From: Mucilaginibacter agri
GTDB lineage: Bacteria; Bacteroidota; Bacteroidia; Sphingobacteriales; Sphingobacteriaceae
Direction: 5' to 3'
NCBI RefSeq assembly: GCF_009928685.1
Contig: NZ_WWEO01000042.1
Span: forward strand, 62,001-126,000
Length of the DNA stretch: 64,000 nt
A model generated the notes under the pieces. The model did not search any database, was not told where the DNA came from, and was given only the letters and a program-made list of their open reading frames with translations. This document shows positions 52,659-63,366 of the stretch, piece by piece (position 1 is the stretch's first letter; each line of letters begins with the position of its first letter). A program made the position numbers and the translations under genes.

Positions 52659-55037
52659 TTATTTGTTTTTCTGTAGGACAGTGAATTTTAATGAAACAGT
52701 ATTTCCGCTGGCGTCAACCAAGGTTAATATATGGTTGCCGGGTGGCGGCTCCAATGCCATTTGATGAAAATCGACCGTTGTGCCTACAAACTTATCGTCG
52801 AGGTGCCAGTATATCTTTACGCCTTGTTGGCGGTGTGCTGCATTGCAAATGATACGACCCCTGCTTCCGTCTGCTTCAATCGGTATGTACACTTTTGCGC
52901 CATCTTTGGGATATATCACCTCCAATGGCTGTTGCTTATCTGCATCGGTGCAATCGCTGCGGAAAGGAGGGAGTGTGTGATACAGATAGTTTTTGGTTTT
53001 GTAGTAATACTCCATTGCGGGCGGCAACACAAACCAATGCCGGTTGATGATTTGATCGGGTAATACACAGTCACTATTTACCTGGTATTGGCTTTTAAGA
53101 TCGAGATGTACCAGTTGATGATAAGGGCATACCGGAGATTTTAGTCCGGCAACAGGCACCCACATATCATCAGTATCATCGCAATATTCACCCGCCCGGA
53201 AACCGCTCTGATGACAAACCTTGATCTTCACCATTTCATTAACAGGTTTTTCAAACCAATCCCGTGCCACAGGCAATAAGCGAAAAATTTCAAAAAGTGC
53301 AGGTGCAGCGGTATTTACTCCCGTTAAATTAGGGCGGCCTTCGCCCGTGGTATTACCAACCCAAACACCCACAACATATTTAGGGGTAATACCTATTGCC
53401 CAACCATCACGAAAGCCGAAACTGGTGCCGGTTTTCCAGGCAATGCGTTGTGTAGAACCAAACTGTTGCCACAGCATTTCCTCGCCTGGCCGCATCACTT
53501 CTTCCATAGCTTCCAGCGTGTAAAAAATAGACCCGGCATCCAATAGGCCTGTTTTCTGTAATTTAGGTTTTTCTGGCGAGCTAAGCGCATATACCGGCGA
53601 ATGGTAATCTGCTGGGCTGTACAGGCCATTGTATTTTTTGTAGTGGTTAAGTATCCTTGCCATGTCTGCATAAGCGCCGGTAAGTTCCCAAAGCGAGTTT
53701 TCGCCGCCACCGAGGATGAGCGATAACCCGTAAAAATCAGCCGGCTGTTTTAGTGTAGTGATGCCTACTTTCTTCAGGAAATCGTAAAAACGTTCGTACT
53801 TATATTTCTGCAAAAGCTTTACCGCAGGCACGTTTAAGGAACGCGCAAGAGCCTTTGACGCAGGTACAGCGCCATCATACCCCAGATCAAAATTTTCGGG
53901 ATGGTACCCTGCAATTTGCGTAGGTATGTCGGGGATTAATGTATGTGGAAGAATTAATCCATCGTGCAACATCGCCGCATATAATAATGGCTTTAAAGTA
54001 CTCCCCGGACTACGCGGTGCGCCAATCACATCCACGCTGCTTTCCATCAACGGGTCGTTGGTATGGTAGATGTTACCGGCGTAGGCTAATGCTGCGCCGG
54101 TTTCTACATCGAGTACTATGGCAGCAATATTGTTGGTGTGATTAGCCTTTAGTACGGTGTGATGACGTTCAATAATGTCGCTTACCTGTTGTTGCAATGA
54201 TGCTTTAATGGTGCTGGTAATGCGGGTATGACCGGCTGGATTATCCCGATGCTCTGCAACGAATCTGGCAAGTAAATGGGGGGTATATTCGGGTAGGGGA
54301 ACGGGCTTATTGGGCATGGGCTCTAACTTGGCAAGCATAACCGTATTCTGATCAATAATGCCATTGGCACCAAGCTTGTCCAAAAGCAGGTTACGCTTTT
54401 TAAGCAAAGTCACACGGTTTTTGCCGGGATGAACCAATGAAGGCGAGTTAGGCAGAACCGCCATGGCCGCCATTTCGCCCCATGAGAGTTGATCTGGGCT
54501 TCGGCCAAAATACCGCCACGAGGCAGCATCGAGGCCGACCACGTTGCTGCCAAAGGGAGCATTACTTGCGTACAACGCCAATACCTCGCTTTTGCTGTGG
54601 GTTAGCTCCAGCCGTAAAGCCATTATCATTTCGAGTAGCTTATTCCAGTAGGTGCGTTTATGATGAGTAGCCAGGCGGATCACCTGCATAGTAATCGTAC
54701 TACCACCGCTACTTACGCGCCCGGACTTTATATTTTGACGGATGGCGCGGCTAAACGCCAATAGATCCACACCCGGATGATGCTCAAAACGTTTATCCTC
54801 AAATGCGATAATACACTGTTTAAATTTCTCCGGAACCTTCGCGTCATACGGAAACCGCCATTGCCCGTCTTTAGCGATGGATGCGCCCAATAAGACACCG
54901 TCGCTATCGTCTATCACATAAGATGTTGGACTGTTGAAGAGCGGCGAGGGCAGGCAAAACCAAAACAAGAGCAGCAATACCGATATTATTAATAGTATTG
55001 CTGCCCTTGATTTAGTAATTTTTGGCTTTTTAATCAT
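52659..55037 (-). CDS. pbpC: Penicillin-binding protein 1C
   Basis: A 792-residue inner-membrane protein with one N-terminal helix. AFEDKRFEHHPGVD and SSGGSTITMQV (residues about 80-118) are the glycosyltransferase 51 motifs; SPGSTLKPLLYA near 343 (active-site Ser, SxxK), GGGENSLWELTGAYADM near 452 and KTGTSFGFRDGWA near 536 are the transpeptidase motifs. A C-terminal BiPBP_C-like domain follows. It synthesises peptidoglycan and is paired here with alpha-2-macroglobulin, as known for many bacteria. The gene starts 21 bases after the macroglobulin stop, so it is in the same operon. Confidence 0.95.
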   Translation of the reverse strand: MIKKPKITKSRAAILLIISVLLLLFWFCLPSPLFNSPTSYVIDDSDGVLLGASIAKDGQWRFPYDAKVPEKFKQCIIAFEDKRFEHHPGVDLLAFSRAIRQNIKSGRVSSGGSTITMQVIRLATHHKRTYWNKLLEMIMALRLELTHSKSEVLALYASNAPFGSNVVGLDAASWRYFGRSPDQLSWGEMAAMAVLPNSPSLVHPGKNRVTLLKKRNLLLDKLGANGIIDQNTVMLAKLEPMPNKPVPLPEYTPHLLARFVAEHRDNPAGHTRITSTIKASLQQQVSDIIERHHTVLKANHTNNIAAIVLDVETGAALAYAGNIYHTNDPLMESSVDVIGAPRSPGSTLKPLLYAAMLHDGLILPHTLIPDIPTQIAGYHPENFDLGYDGAVPASKALARSLNVPAVKLLQKYKYERFYDFLKKVGITTLKQPADFYGLSLILGGGENSLWELTGAYADMARILNHYKKYNGLYSPADYHSPVYALSSPEKPKLQKTGLLDAGSIFYTLEAMEEVMRPGEEMLWQQFGSTQRIAWKTGTSFGFRDGWAIGITPKYVVGVWVGNTTGEGRPNLTGVNTAAPALFEIFRLLPVARDWFEKPVNEMVKIKVCHQSGFRAGEYCDDTDDMWVPVAGLKSPVCPYHQLVHLDLKSQYQVNSDCVLPDQIINRHWFVLPPAMEYYYKTKNYLYHTLPPFRSDCTDADKQQPLEVIYPKDGAKVYIPIEADGSRGRIICNAAHRQQGVKIYWHLDDKFVGTTVDFHQMALEPPPGNHILTLVDASGNTVSLKFTVLQKNK

Positions 55038-55058
55038 TTACAAATTCTGTCCCGCTGC

Positions 55059-58000
55059 CTACTTCACCACTTCTACCCATCTGCCTTTTTCTACTGCGTT
55101 GATAGAGGCATTATACATTGCCTCGCAATAAGTGGCCGGTAAATAGTAACGCCCCGTATAAGCCGCCGTAAGCATTACGTAATACGTATGTTCTTCGCGC
55201 TCGTCGAGTTTAAAATAGGTATAAACCCGGTCATCGCGAATGTCCTGGTAATCTGATAAAGATGATTTAAACACTTCATCGTTATTCAGCATGCGAGTGT
55301 TTAAAATTTCCCATCCAGAAGGGAAAATCTGCGACAGCGCCATATTATCGTACCGGCCCTTGTGCCCAGGATTCTTAATAGTGACTTTCGCGACAAAATC
55401 TGTACCCTGTTTCAGCGATGAAACATCAACAGTCTCGCCTTTAAGTGTGATATAACTTACGTTCATTTGCAGTACATCGCTGTTGTTTTCGGTCACTTGT
55501 TCTTGCCCCGGCGCTGGTTGCCCTCGCTGAATTAGTCGCAGATAAAGACGGTTATTGCCATTATTTTTCACCAGTGCCTGGCCGCCGGTAGGGGTAAGCG
55601 GCCCCTGCCATATAAATGCGGGCGAGGTAATGGTGCCTTTGGCGTTGCCATTTTGATAGCTAAACATCAGTTTATTGCCCGATTTATTTTGACCGCAATA
55701 TTGCGCAACCGCTAGTAAACCATACGCAGTAGTTTGTGTGCTATACCAGCTATCCTGCGACAAGTGCGCTGCCACGCTTTGCAATACGTTATTAGCCCGC
55801 TGATGATCTCCCAAAAGGGTAAGCGTTTCCAGAATCATGGCTTCGTCGCGCAGGTCCGAGCCATAAGTGCCGTAAAGTTGGTTGTATGGTTGAATGGTTG
55901 TACTTAAACCTTTGATCATCTGCAAACCAATCTCTGGCTGCCCGGAAAGCTTGTAAGCCGCCGCGAGCCGCCATTTACTTTGTACGCTCAGGTATTTAGA
56001 CTCCTTCAGTCTGTTCATAGCGCCAAGCTCAGGCGTGTGTGCCATAGCAAGCAGATATAAGCGATAGGCTTGAGTGAGATCGCCGTAAGGATCTTTATGC
56101 GGATCATAAACCCAATTTATAGCCCGTTGCTTTTGATAGCGTTTCCAGTTATCTAAAAAGCCTACAGGCAGGCTGTAACCTTTGGCCTGCACGGCCAGCA
56201 TAAAGTGCCCGGCATAGTTGGTGCCCCAGTCGTCGGGTTCGCCAACACCCGGCCAGTAGCTAAGGCCCCCGCCCGGAAGCTGGAATCCGCCGAGCCTGTT
56301 GACAGTGGATTTAATATTGCGCTGAACCTCTGCCTGCTGTTGTTGTGAAAGTTGCACCAATTGATCTAAATACAACTGCGGGAAGCCCGATGAGGTAGTT
56401 TGCTCTACACAACCGTAAGGGTAGTGGATAAGGTACTCTAGCCTTTTAGCCAGGTTTAAGGCTGGTATAGCAGAAATTTCCAATGTGGCCTTGTTGGTAC
56501 CAATCATACCGGCGGGAGTGTAGCTTGTGTTCCAGCTTTCGCCCGGGTTGAGCGTTTTTTCCAGTACGCGCGTCATCGGCGGGTTAGGGTTACGGATATT
56601 TAGTTCTACATCCTGAACCGCTGTTTCGCTGCCGCTTTTGGCTGTGATGCGCACCTTGCCAATGCCAACCATGCTCTTCACATCCAAATCGAAGGTTACT
56701 AACTGATCGCCGGGTTTAGCAAAGCTTACTATGCGCTGATTACCTGCATCGCTGTTAAACGCGTTAGACTGGATAGATACATTAACCGTTTTAATATTAT
56801 TCTCCATTGCGAAAACGGTAACCGGCAACTGGAACTTTTCTGATGGACCTAGCACCCGTGGTAAGGTTGCCAATATCATTAATGGCTTTTTAACGGCTAC
56901 AGCCTTCTCTGCAAAGCCATAGCCACCATCGTGCCCCGCTATCACCATCGCCCTTACAGAACCGATGTATTGCGGCAAGGTAAAATGCTGTGTCTGCCTT
57001 TCGCCTTTGCCTAAACGGAACGGCCCTAAAAATTTCACCACTGGTTTAAACCGGTTTACAGACACGTTCTTGTTGTTACCCAAAGATTGGTCGCCACCTA
57101 TGCTGAGTATTCTTTCCAGATCACCGCCGTAGGCGCCAATTACATAGTCGAACAGATCCCAGGTCTTAACGCCGAGCGCCTCACGGGCATAAAATGCTTC
57201 ATGCGGGTCGGGTGTTTTATAATTGGTGAGATCGAGTATGCCTTCATCAACAATGGCAATGCTATAAGTCATTTCCTTACCCGATGCTTCCGATACCGTA
57301 ATGGCTGATGCTGTCTCCGGTCTGATCTTATCCGGCATACTGATCACCGGCTTTAATACCGTCGCCGGATTATCAACTTTAAGTGGTATAGCACCATACA
57401 TGCGTATCGGTAAATCGTTTAAGGTTTGAGCATGCCGTTGCAGCAGGGTAACATTTACAAAAATGTTGGGTGCCATGGTTTCGTCAACCTTAAAGCGATA
57501 TTGGGTTTGGCCTTTGCGGGTATCAATCCAGGCAGATTTCACCACCTTACTGCCGTTCTCGAAACTAATCAACGCACGGCCATCATTGGCGGTAGGGATA
57601 GTGAGTACGGCTTCTTCGCCAACTTTATAAGCTTTTTTATCTGATGTGAAAGATAGCATGGCTGCCTCAGTCGGATTGTCCTGCTGCAAGCGCTCTGCCC
57701 AGTTTGGCCAGTCTATATAAACAATTTTGCCGGTAGAGTGCCCGCTCTGGCGGTCTTTAACTTTAATAAGATAGCGACCCCAATCTGCTTGGTTAACCCG
57801 TAAGTCCCATTTGGCTTTGCCATTTTCTACCACTACGGTTTGGGTTTGCACCAGTTTGTTATATTGGTTTTGGGTAAAGTTGCTCATCTCGTCGCCGGTT
57901 TGATCCCACCACCAACGCCACTGTATTTTATAAAGTTCTACATCCACATACCTAACGCCGCGAAAAGGGTTGCCATTAACATCAACATCGGCAATATCTA

Positions 58001-60656
58001 TGCTGTGCGTATTATCGGTAGTTAACATTCCGCTAAGTGAGCTGCCCTCGGGCACTTTGATGCCCACATAACCGTTGTAAACATTATAAGGCATCGAAAC
58101 CTGTTGAATGCTGAAATTACCTCCTGGTTCAAAAACCTTAACCAGGAAATTTGCTTTCAGCTGACCGGGTGCCTGCTTTTCAATATCCACGTCGGCATTA
58201 ACAGACGCGGTGCCTTCGGCGTTAAGCTTGCCATCAAAAATGGTTTGAGTTTGGGTTCCAAACGGTAGGGTGGGATCATCAAATACGTAGCCATTGTAAT
58301 TTTTGAACCTGGTATTTTGTGGCGATAAAAAGGCATCGACCTTGGCTTTAAGGTTCTGAGCGATACCACCGAACAGCCATTTTGCTGTAAGTACACCGTT
58401 GCTGCTGGCGCCTTTAATCAATTCGTCCTTATCGCCGAATGAGAGGTTAAGCTTTAAGCGGTTAGGCATAATTGTTTCCACTTTTAAGCTTTTTTCAAAT
58501 ACAGCACCACCTACCTTTACCTTGGCCATCCAATTGCCGGTTGGCGATGAAGTGGTGGTTGCCGTATGGAAACTATAGAACCCATCTACCGAATTTGTTT
58601 TGGTAATACGTTTGTATAGCTGGCCTTGCGGATTATAAAACTCAAACTCTACTGGGTGATCTGGTGGCAGGGTCCTTAATTTATCTTCCAGAATGAAGGA
58701 TACAAATATCGAATCACCCGGTCGCCACACGCCGCGCTCGCCGTAAATGAAGCCCTTTAATCCATTCTGAATTTGCTCGCCGCCCACATCAAAACGCGAT
58801 AAAGGCAATGCGCTACCATCATCCAGTTTTAAATAACCACGCTCTTTGCCACTTTTAGCAACCAGTAGATATGGTTTGCGTTTAAGCATAAATTTAGCGA
58901 ATCCGTCGCCGTCCGACGATCCTTTATAAATTACTTGCTTTTGAAAATCAAGTAATTCCAGATCAACATTGGCCATTGGTTGGGCAGTAAGAATATTGGT
59001 CACCGCTACCAGCATGCTATTATCATTCCCCCGTTTGGTAATAAGCCCTATGTTTGAAGCGATAACGTTGCGGGTTGCCCAGCGGTCTTTACTGTAATAA
59101 GAAGCAGTACAGGGATCGTCTTTTTCGTCCCAGCGATAACCTTCGGGGTAATAACTATCGTATCGTTGCCAAAACTGGTCATCGTCGTCGTGCACGCCAC
59201 TGTCATAGCCGCCGTATCCTTCATCTCCATCTTCGTCTGTATTGTTATCGGCTTCTTTAGCGGTAGTTTTTTGAACCTTACAGTTATATAACGAATACGA
59301 CTTACGGAAGCCAATCACCACCCGGTAAATCGCCCCCGGTTCGGTGCGCATTAGGTGGTCTATGTCCAGCATAAAGCGGTTCTTCTTGTTTAGGTTAAGA
59401 CTCTTGTCTTCGTCCAACCTGATGGTTGTTTCCACCACCGGACGTCCAACCTGCCTTAGCTGTTCCGAACCGTCGAACCCATTATTCTGGAAGTATTGCG
59501 GTACGTTGTTCTCGTAAATTTTAATGATGCTTACATCAACGGCATTAAGGTTAACAGCTTCGAAAGGCATCATCAGCTTGCCCGAATCTGGTAAAATAAC
59601 GCCTTTGCCGGGTATGGTTACTTCGGGTAAACGATTCTCGAAAAACAGGTTAGCGGTAAAGCTTTCGGTGAGTTTTTTGTGAGTAATATCTTCTATTCCT
59701 TCGCTTGCCGTGGCGGTATAATTTCCGTTTAGGCGGTCTGGTGCGTAGAGTTTTACCATACTGCCATCAATGGTATAGGCCAGGTCGGTTACATTACTCA
59801 GGCTTAGAAGTCCATTTAATTCCTGGCCGATTCTGATTGGATTAGAGAATTGGTAAAGCACATACTGATCTTGTTCCTGAATGGCCTTAATTGCCAGTAA
59901 TTTAAATACGCCTACCGCCGGAATCTCAAAATCAGAGCGCCCTTTTTTGTCAATATCCAGCGCGCTGCCATCCCAGTTGATGGCGAGGCTGGCAGAACCC
60001 CCGTTTGGCCTCGGTACATTATTTACAGTAAACTCGTGAGTTTTAGTTGCAGGATGATGTACCCAGGTAATTTTAACGTTGGAAGTGTAACTAGAGCTAA
60101 GCAGTTTTTCAATCTTCGCGGGTTCTTCATTGTCGGCAGTTTGTACAACACCGGTCAGTTTCATCTTATCGAGCGATGTGGAAGTTGCTGTTTGTAACCC
60201 ATCAAAATCAACAGTGAAATCGGGTTTGATCGTCTTAAAACCAAACACAAAATGCTCGTAATCATCGGGTACCTTAGTTACTTTCCCTAGGTTAAAATCT
60301 ACCTCATAGTTCTTGTCCGGATCCAGTTTCTGTTCGGGTCGAAATTCCACCGTTTGGGCGTCTACCCAATAAGCTTTTCCTTTTACCGATGGCGAGAAAT
60401 CGAAGGTGCCATCCTTTAAGGGTTCGTTTTGCGCATGAATGGTTTGCACCTCATTAGCCAACTTTATGCGGATGCTGCTTTCTTTAGAAATTACCCCCGC
60501 GGTATAAGATTGGATATACTTGCTAAAGGCACGGTCGACCTCAGTTTTGTGGCGATGTCTGAAAATTACAAATAAAGAAAAGGCTAAAATAAATACGGCT
60601 GCGCCTGCCCCAATCAAGCTGTTGCGACGAGTAAACCGGATGTTCTCGAGTGGCAT
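55059..60656 (-). CDS. Alpha-2-macroglobulin-family protein
   Basis: An 1865-residue protein with one N-terminal membrane helix (SLIGAGAAVFILAFSLFVIF), not a lipobox, so it is anchored by a transmembrane segment. MG-type beta domains run through the first 1100 residues, with an acidic low-complexity loop near 475-520. The thioester motif YGCVEQT has Cys1416, and an alpha-helical thioester domain follows (LDQLVQLSQQQQAEVQRNI). These proteins trap proteases in the periplasm and are typically paired with PBP1C. Length is above the usual ~1650 residues, mainly because of the acidic loop and linker. Confidence 0.93.
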   Translation of the reverse strand: MPLENIRFTRRNSLIGAGAAVFILAFSLFVIFRHRHKTEVDRAFSKYIQSYTAGVISKESSIRIKLANEVQTIHAQNEPLKDGTFDFSPSVKGKAYWVDAQTVEFRPEQKLDPDKNYEVDFNLGKVTKVPDDYEHFVFGFKTIKPDFTVDFDGLQTATSTSLDKMKLTGVVQTADNEEPAKIEKLLSSSYTSNVKITWVHHPATKTHEFTVNNVPRPNGGSASLAINWDGSALDIDKKGRSDFEIPAVGVFKLLAIKAIQEQDQYVLYQFSNPIRIGQELNGLLSLSNVTDLAYTIDGSMVKLYAPDRLNGNYTATASEGIEDITHKKLTESFTANLFFENRLPEVTIPGKGVILPDSGKLMMPFEAVNLNAVDVSIIKIYENNVPQYFQNNGFDGSEQLRQVGRPVVETTIRLDEDKSLNLNKKNRFMLDIDHLMRTEPGAIYRVVIGFRKSYSLYNCKVQKTTAKEADNNTDEDGDEGYGGYDSGVHDDDDQFWQRYDSYYPEGYRWDEKDDPCTASYYSKDRWATRNVIASNIGLITKRGNDNSMLVAVTNILTAQPMANVDLELLDFQKQVIYKGSSDGDGFAKFMLKRKPYLLVAKSGKERGYLKLDDGSALPLSRFDVGGEQIQNGLKGFIYGERGVWRPGDSIFVSFILEDKLRTLPPDHPVEFEFYNPQGQLYKRITKTNSVDGFYSFHTATTTSSPTGNWMAKVKVGGAVFEKSLKVETIMPNRLKLNLSFGDKDELIKGASSNGVLTAKWLFGGIAQNLKAKVDAFLSPQNTRFKNYNGYVFDDPTLPFGTQTQTIFDGKLNAEGTASVNADVDIEKQAPGQLKANFLVKVFEPGGNFSIQQVSMPYNVYNGYVGIKVPEGSSLSGMLTTDNTHSIDIADVDVNGNPFRGVRYVDVELYKIQWRWWWDQTGDEMSNFTQNQYNKLVQTQTVVVENGKAKWDLRVNQADWGRYLIKVKDRQSGHSTGKIVYIDWPNWAERLQQDNPTEAAMLSFTSDKKAYKVGEEAVLTIPTANDGRALISFENGSKVVKSAWIDTRKGQTQYRFKVDETMAPNIFVNVTLLQRHAQTLNDLPIRMYGAIPLKVDNPATVLKPVISMPDKIRPETASAITVSEASGKEMTYSIAIVDEGILDLTNYKTPDPHEAFYAREALGVKTWDLFDYVIGAYGGDLERILSIGGDQSLGNNKNVSVNRFKPVVKFLGPFRLGKGERQTQHFTLPQYIGSVRAMVIAGHDGGYGFAEKAVAVKKPLMILATLPRVLGPSEKFQLPVTVFAMENNIKTVNVSIQSNAFNSDAGNQRIVSFAKPGDQLVTFDLDVKSMVGIGKVRITAKSGSETAVQDVELNIRNPNPPMTRVLEKTLNPGESWNTSYTPAGMIGTNKATLEISAIPALNLAKRLEYLIHYPYGCVEQTTSSGFPQLYLDQLVQLSQQQQAEVQRNIKSTVNRLGGFQLPGGGLSYWPGVGEPDDWGTNYAGHFMLAVQAKGYSLPVGFLDNWKRYQKQRAINWVYDPHKDPYGDLTQAYRLYLLAMAHTPELGAMNRLKESKYLSVQSKWRLAAAYKLSGQPEIGLQMIKGLSTTIQPYNQLYGTYGSDLRDEAMILETLTLLGDHQRANNVLQSVAAHLSQDSWYSTQTTAYGLLAVAQYCGQNKSGNKLMFSYQNGNAKGTITSPAFIWQGPLTPTGGQALVKNNGNNRLYLRLIQRGQPAPGQEQVTENNSDVLQMNVSYITLKGETVDVSSLKQGTDFVAKVTIKNPGHKGRYDNMALSQIFPSGWEILNTRMLNNDEVFKSSLSDYQDIRDDRVYTYFKLDEREEHTYYVMLTAAYTGRYYLPATYCEAMYNASINAVEKGRWVEVVK

Positions 60657-61206
60657 ATTTTAATAAGGTTGATAATCAAATATACCTGAATAACAATAAA
60701 ATCAAATAATGGCTTTATATTCTTAAACTATTGCGTTAACCTTTTCTGGGAGGGTAGTGGAAGTGATTTTCGAACTTGTATGTGACAGCAGAATCAACCT
60801 GCCTAACGGACTGGTGCAATGGTTGAGCTTTGCTGACTTATTCGTTCCGAAAACATACTTAAAAGTATGCAGAAGTGGAACATTTTTTGAGTTCGAAATA
60901 AAGATATTTTTTTGTAATTATTTGATTTTTAGTTTACTGTAGCTTTAATAAGGTTGTGATACAGACTTATTAGTCCGCAAAGTGGAACACAGTGGTGCAG
61001 TTGGAACGCACCACTTAACTGTAGCTCTGTGAATTGATTTTTAATAGCCTCATCATAAATTTTAGCTAAACTGTGATCTTCCTAAATTTTAGTTTGGTTT
61101 AGATAACCAAACTAAAAATAGCTAATTTGCGATGCCAATTATTTTAGTAATTGGCGCATGCCAAGTGTATTTAAGCGGGGCAGGGAGAAAACATTAGTAA
61201 CGGTAA
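60657..61206. other. Intergenic region before the helicase gene
   Basis: 550 AT-rich bases between divergent genes. I see no convincing gene; a 61-codon ORF at 60757 lacks family features. Structures: CATACTT-AA-AAGTATG (60854-60869), AGTGGTGC with GCACCACT (60991-61015), and the 13-bp inverted repeat at 61087-61117. Confidence 0.4.
61087..61117. promoter_or_regulatory. 13-bp inverted repeat upstream of the helicase gene
   Basis: TTTTAGTTTGGTT, loop TAGAT, AACCAAACTAAAA, a perfect 13-bp inverted repeat about 90 bases before the helicase ATG. There is no T-run after it on the + strand, so an operator or 5-prime UTR hairpin is more likely than a terminator. Confidence 0.45.
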
Positions 61207-63291
61207 ATGACGAACGAAAATACACCTCAGGAGCTTATTTTAGACTTTATTAAATACACTAATCAGCCTATCTTTTTGACCGGGAAGGCGGGTACCGGTA
61301 AAACTACACTGCTCCGTAAAATTAAGAATGAGGTTACTAAAAATCTGGCCATTGTTGCGCCGACTGCGGTAGCCGCATTAAACGCAGGCGGGGTTACCAT
61401 GCATTCCTTTTTTCAGATTCCGTTTGGCCCATTGCCGCCTGTACCTGCCAGCGAGGATGCCGGTAACACCAATTATGCCCCCGATAAAATAAAACTGCTG
61501 AAATGCCTCGAACTACTGATCATAGACGAGATCAGTATGGTGCGTGCCGATATCCTAGACTACGTTAACCGAGTGCTGCAAAATATAAACGGTTCTACTC
61601 AACCATTTGGCGGGGTGCAGGTTTTAATGATTGGTGATCTTTACCAACTGCCCCCGGTGGCTAACCAGGATTGGTCGCTTTTGAGTGCTTATTATGCAAG
61701 CCCGTATTTTTTTGAGAGTCAGGTATTCAAGGCGTCACCACTAGTTACGTTTGAGTTAACTAAGGTGTACCGCCAGTCAGATCCTGTGTTTATCGATATT
61801 TTGAATGGCATCCGTAACGCTGCGCTGGATGCAGATTTGCTTGATATCCTGAACCAACGTTACCAAAATGCATCGGATACGATAGATAGGGAAGACCATA
61901 TTACCCTGACAACCCATAATCAATTAGTAGGAGAGATCAATCGTCAGCGATTGGAACAGTTGGACGGTGAGCTGCATCGCTTTAAAGCGATTGTTAGTGG
62001 CGATTTCCCTAAGGACGCTTACCCTGCGGATGAAGAACTCCAATTGAAAGTGGGGGCGCATGTGATGTTTACTAAGAACGATTCATCGGGCAAAAAACAG
62101 TATTACAATGGGCGTACGGCCAGTGTGGAGAGCATAAGTGGCGAAGCAATTACATTAAAGTTTTCGGACGATGGCTCGGAGTTTCTTGCAATACCCGAAG
62201 TATGGCAAAATATTAAATACGGGTTGGATCAAACCGATCAAAAAATAACGGAGAACAACTCCGGTTCGTTTTCGCAATATCCATTGAAACTGGCCTGGGC
62301 CATTACCATTCATAAAAGCCAGGGCCTAACTTTTGATAAGGCAATTGTAGATGTGAGTGCCGCATTTGCACATGGACAGGCCTATGTGGCCCTTAGCCGT
62401 TGCCGTAGCTTGGAGGGATTGATACTGAATGCCCCTGTGCAACAAAACAATATTATTACGGACCCTGCTGTGGTGCGTTTTATGAATGGTGCAGTTATTA
62501 GGCCACCGGATCAACAGCTTTTACAGCAATCTATCCATCTGTATGAACGTGGACTGGTTACCAACCTGATGGATTTCAAAGCCATTACCGCAAGCTGGAA
62601 ACAACTAGGTCAGCTATTGAAACTGCTGCCATTGGGGCCAATTATAGACCTCTATAATCAAGCCGATCCTGTTTTGACGACTGACGTAGCCAAAGTTGCC
62701 GATCGCTTTGTACGGCAGGAAGTAAACGCTTTATCGGATGACGAAGGTGTAAGCAACCAGCCGATTTTTTTAGAAAGGCTAAAAAAGGCCGCGGGGTATT
62801 TTATCCCGAAGATAGCTGAAGTAACGGCTGCCATGCACAATATGGTATCAGCGCCCTGGGACAATATTCCCGATCAACATAGGTTTACAGGCCTGTTGGA
62901 TAACTGTTTAAGCCTCTTGTTAACTAAACATGCTTTGTTTTTGGTAGCAAAAAGCAACTTCAATATAGATGCCCTGCTAACCGCTCGCCGTAAAACAGAT
63001 GCAGCTTATAAGCCTATTCAAAAGAGTAAAGTGCCTGACGAGAAGCCGTTGACGCACCCGCGCTTGTACGACGATCTGTTGCTTTGGCGTAAAATGGTTG
63101 CCGCAGACAGAAAGATGCTGGAGCACGCTGTTTTACCAGAAAAAACCTTGAAATTGATTGCCGAAAAACTGCCCCGCTCTACTGATGAGGTTGCAGCGAT
63201 CAAGGGGATTGGTAAAGGTAAGGCCTTAGATATTGGCGATAAGCTGGTAAGGCTAATCAATAACTACCTGGGAGCGCAATCGTTGTTTTAA
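61207..63291 (+). CDS. Helicase with HRDC domain, Pif1/RecD-like
   Basis: A 694-residue superfamily 1 helicase. FLTGKAGTGKTTLLRK (residues 23-38) is Walker A, LLIIDEISMVRADILD near 101 Walker B, and AITIHKSQGLTFDKAIVD near 364 motif V/VI. The C-terminus (LIAEKLPRSTDEVAAIKGIGKGKALDIGDKLV) is an HRDC-type nucleic-acid-binding domain. A DNA repair or replication helper role is likely. It is transcribed alone and converges with ychF. Confidence 0.9.
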   Translation: MTNENTPQELILDFIKYTNQPIFLTGKAGTGKTTLLRKIKNEVTKNLAIVAPTAVAALNAGGVTMHSFFQIPFGPLPPVPASEDAGNTNYAPDKIKLLKCLELLIIDEISMVRADILDYVNRVLQNINGSTQPFGGVQVLMIGDLYQLPPVANQDWSLLSAYYASPYFFESQVFKASPLVTFELTKVYRQSDPVFIDILNGIRNAALDADLLDILNQRYQNASDTIDREDHITLTTHNQLVGEINRQRLEQLDGELHRFKAIVSGDFPKDAYPADEELQLKVGAHVMFTKNDSSGKKQYYNGRTASVESISGEAITLKFSDDGSEFLAIPEVWQNIKYGLDQTDQKITENNSGSFSQYPLKLAWAITIHKSQGLTFDKAIVDVSAAFAHGQAYVALSRCRSLEGLILNAPVQQNNIITDPAVVRFMNGAVIRPPDQQLLQQSIHLYERGLVTNLMDFKAITASWKQLGQLLKLLPLGPIIDLYNQADPVLTTDVAKVADRFVRQEVNALSDDEGVSNQPIFLERLKKAAGYFIPKIAEVTAAMHNMVSAPWDNIPDQHRFTGLLDNCLSLLLTKHALFLVAKSNFNIDALLTARRKTDAAYKPIQKSKVPDEKPLTHPRLYDDLLLWRKMVAADRKMLEHAVLPEKTLKLIAEKLPRSTDEVAAIKGIGKGKALDIGDKLVRLINNYLGAQSLF

Positions 63292-63310
63292 CCTTGAATT
63301 ATATACGCAC

Positions 63311-63349
63311 AAAAAAGCGGGAAGATCAATCTGATTTTCCCGCTTTTTT
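63311..63349. terminator. Bidirectional terminator between helicase and ychF
   Basis: AAAAAAGCGGGAA, a 13-base loop, TTCCCGCTTTTTT. T-runs are present on both strands, so it serves both converging genes. Confidence 0.88.
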
Positions 63350-63366
63350 ATATAGATCGTTTTAAC

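Noticed and set aside
60757-60942. 61-codon ORF upstream of the helicase
   Set aside because: No family features, odd composition, and no promoter; probably chance.
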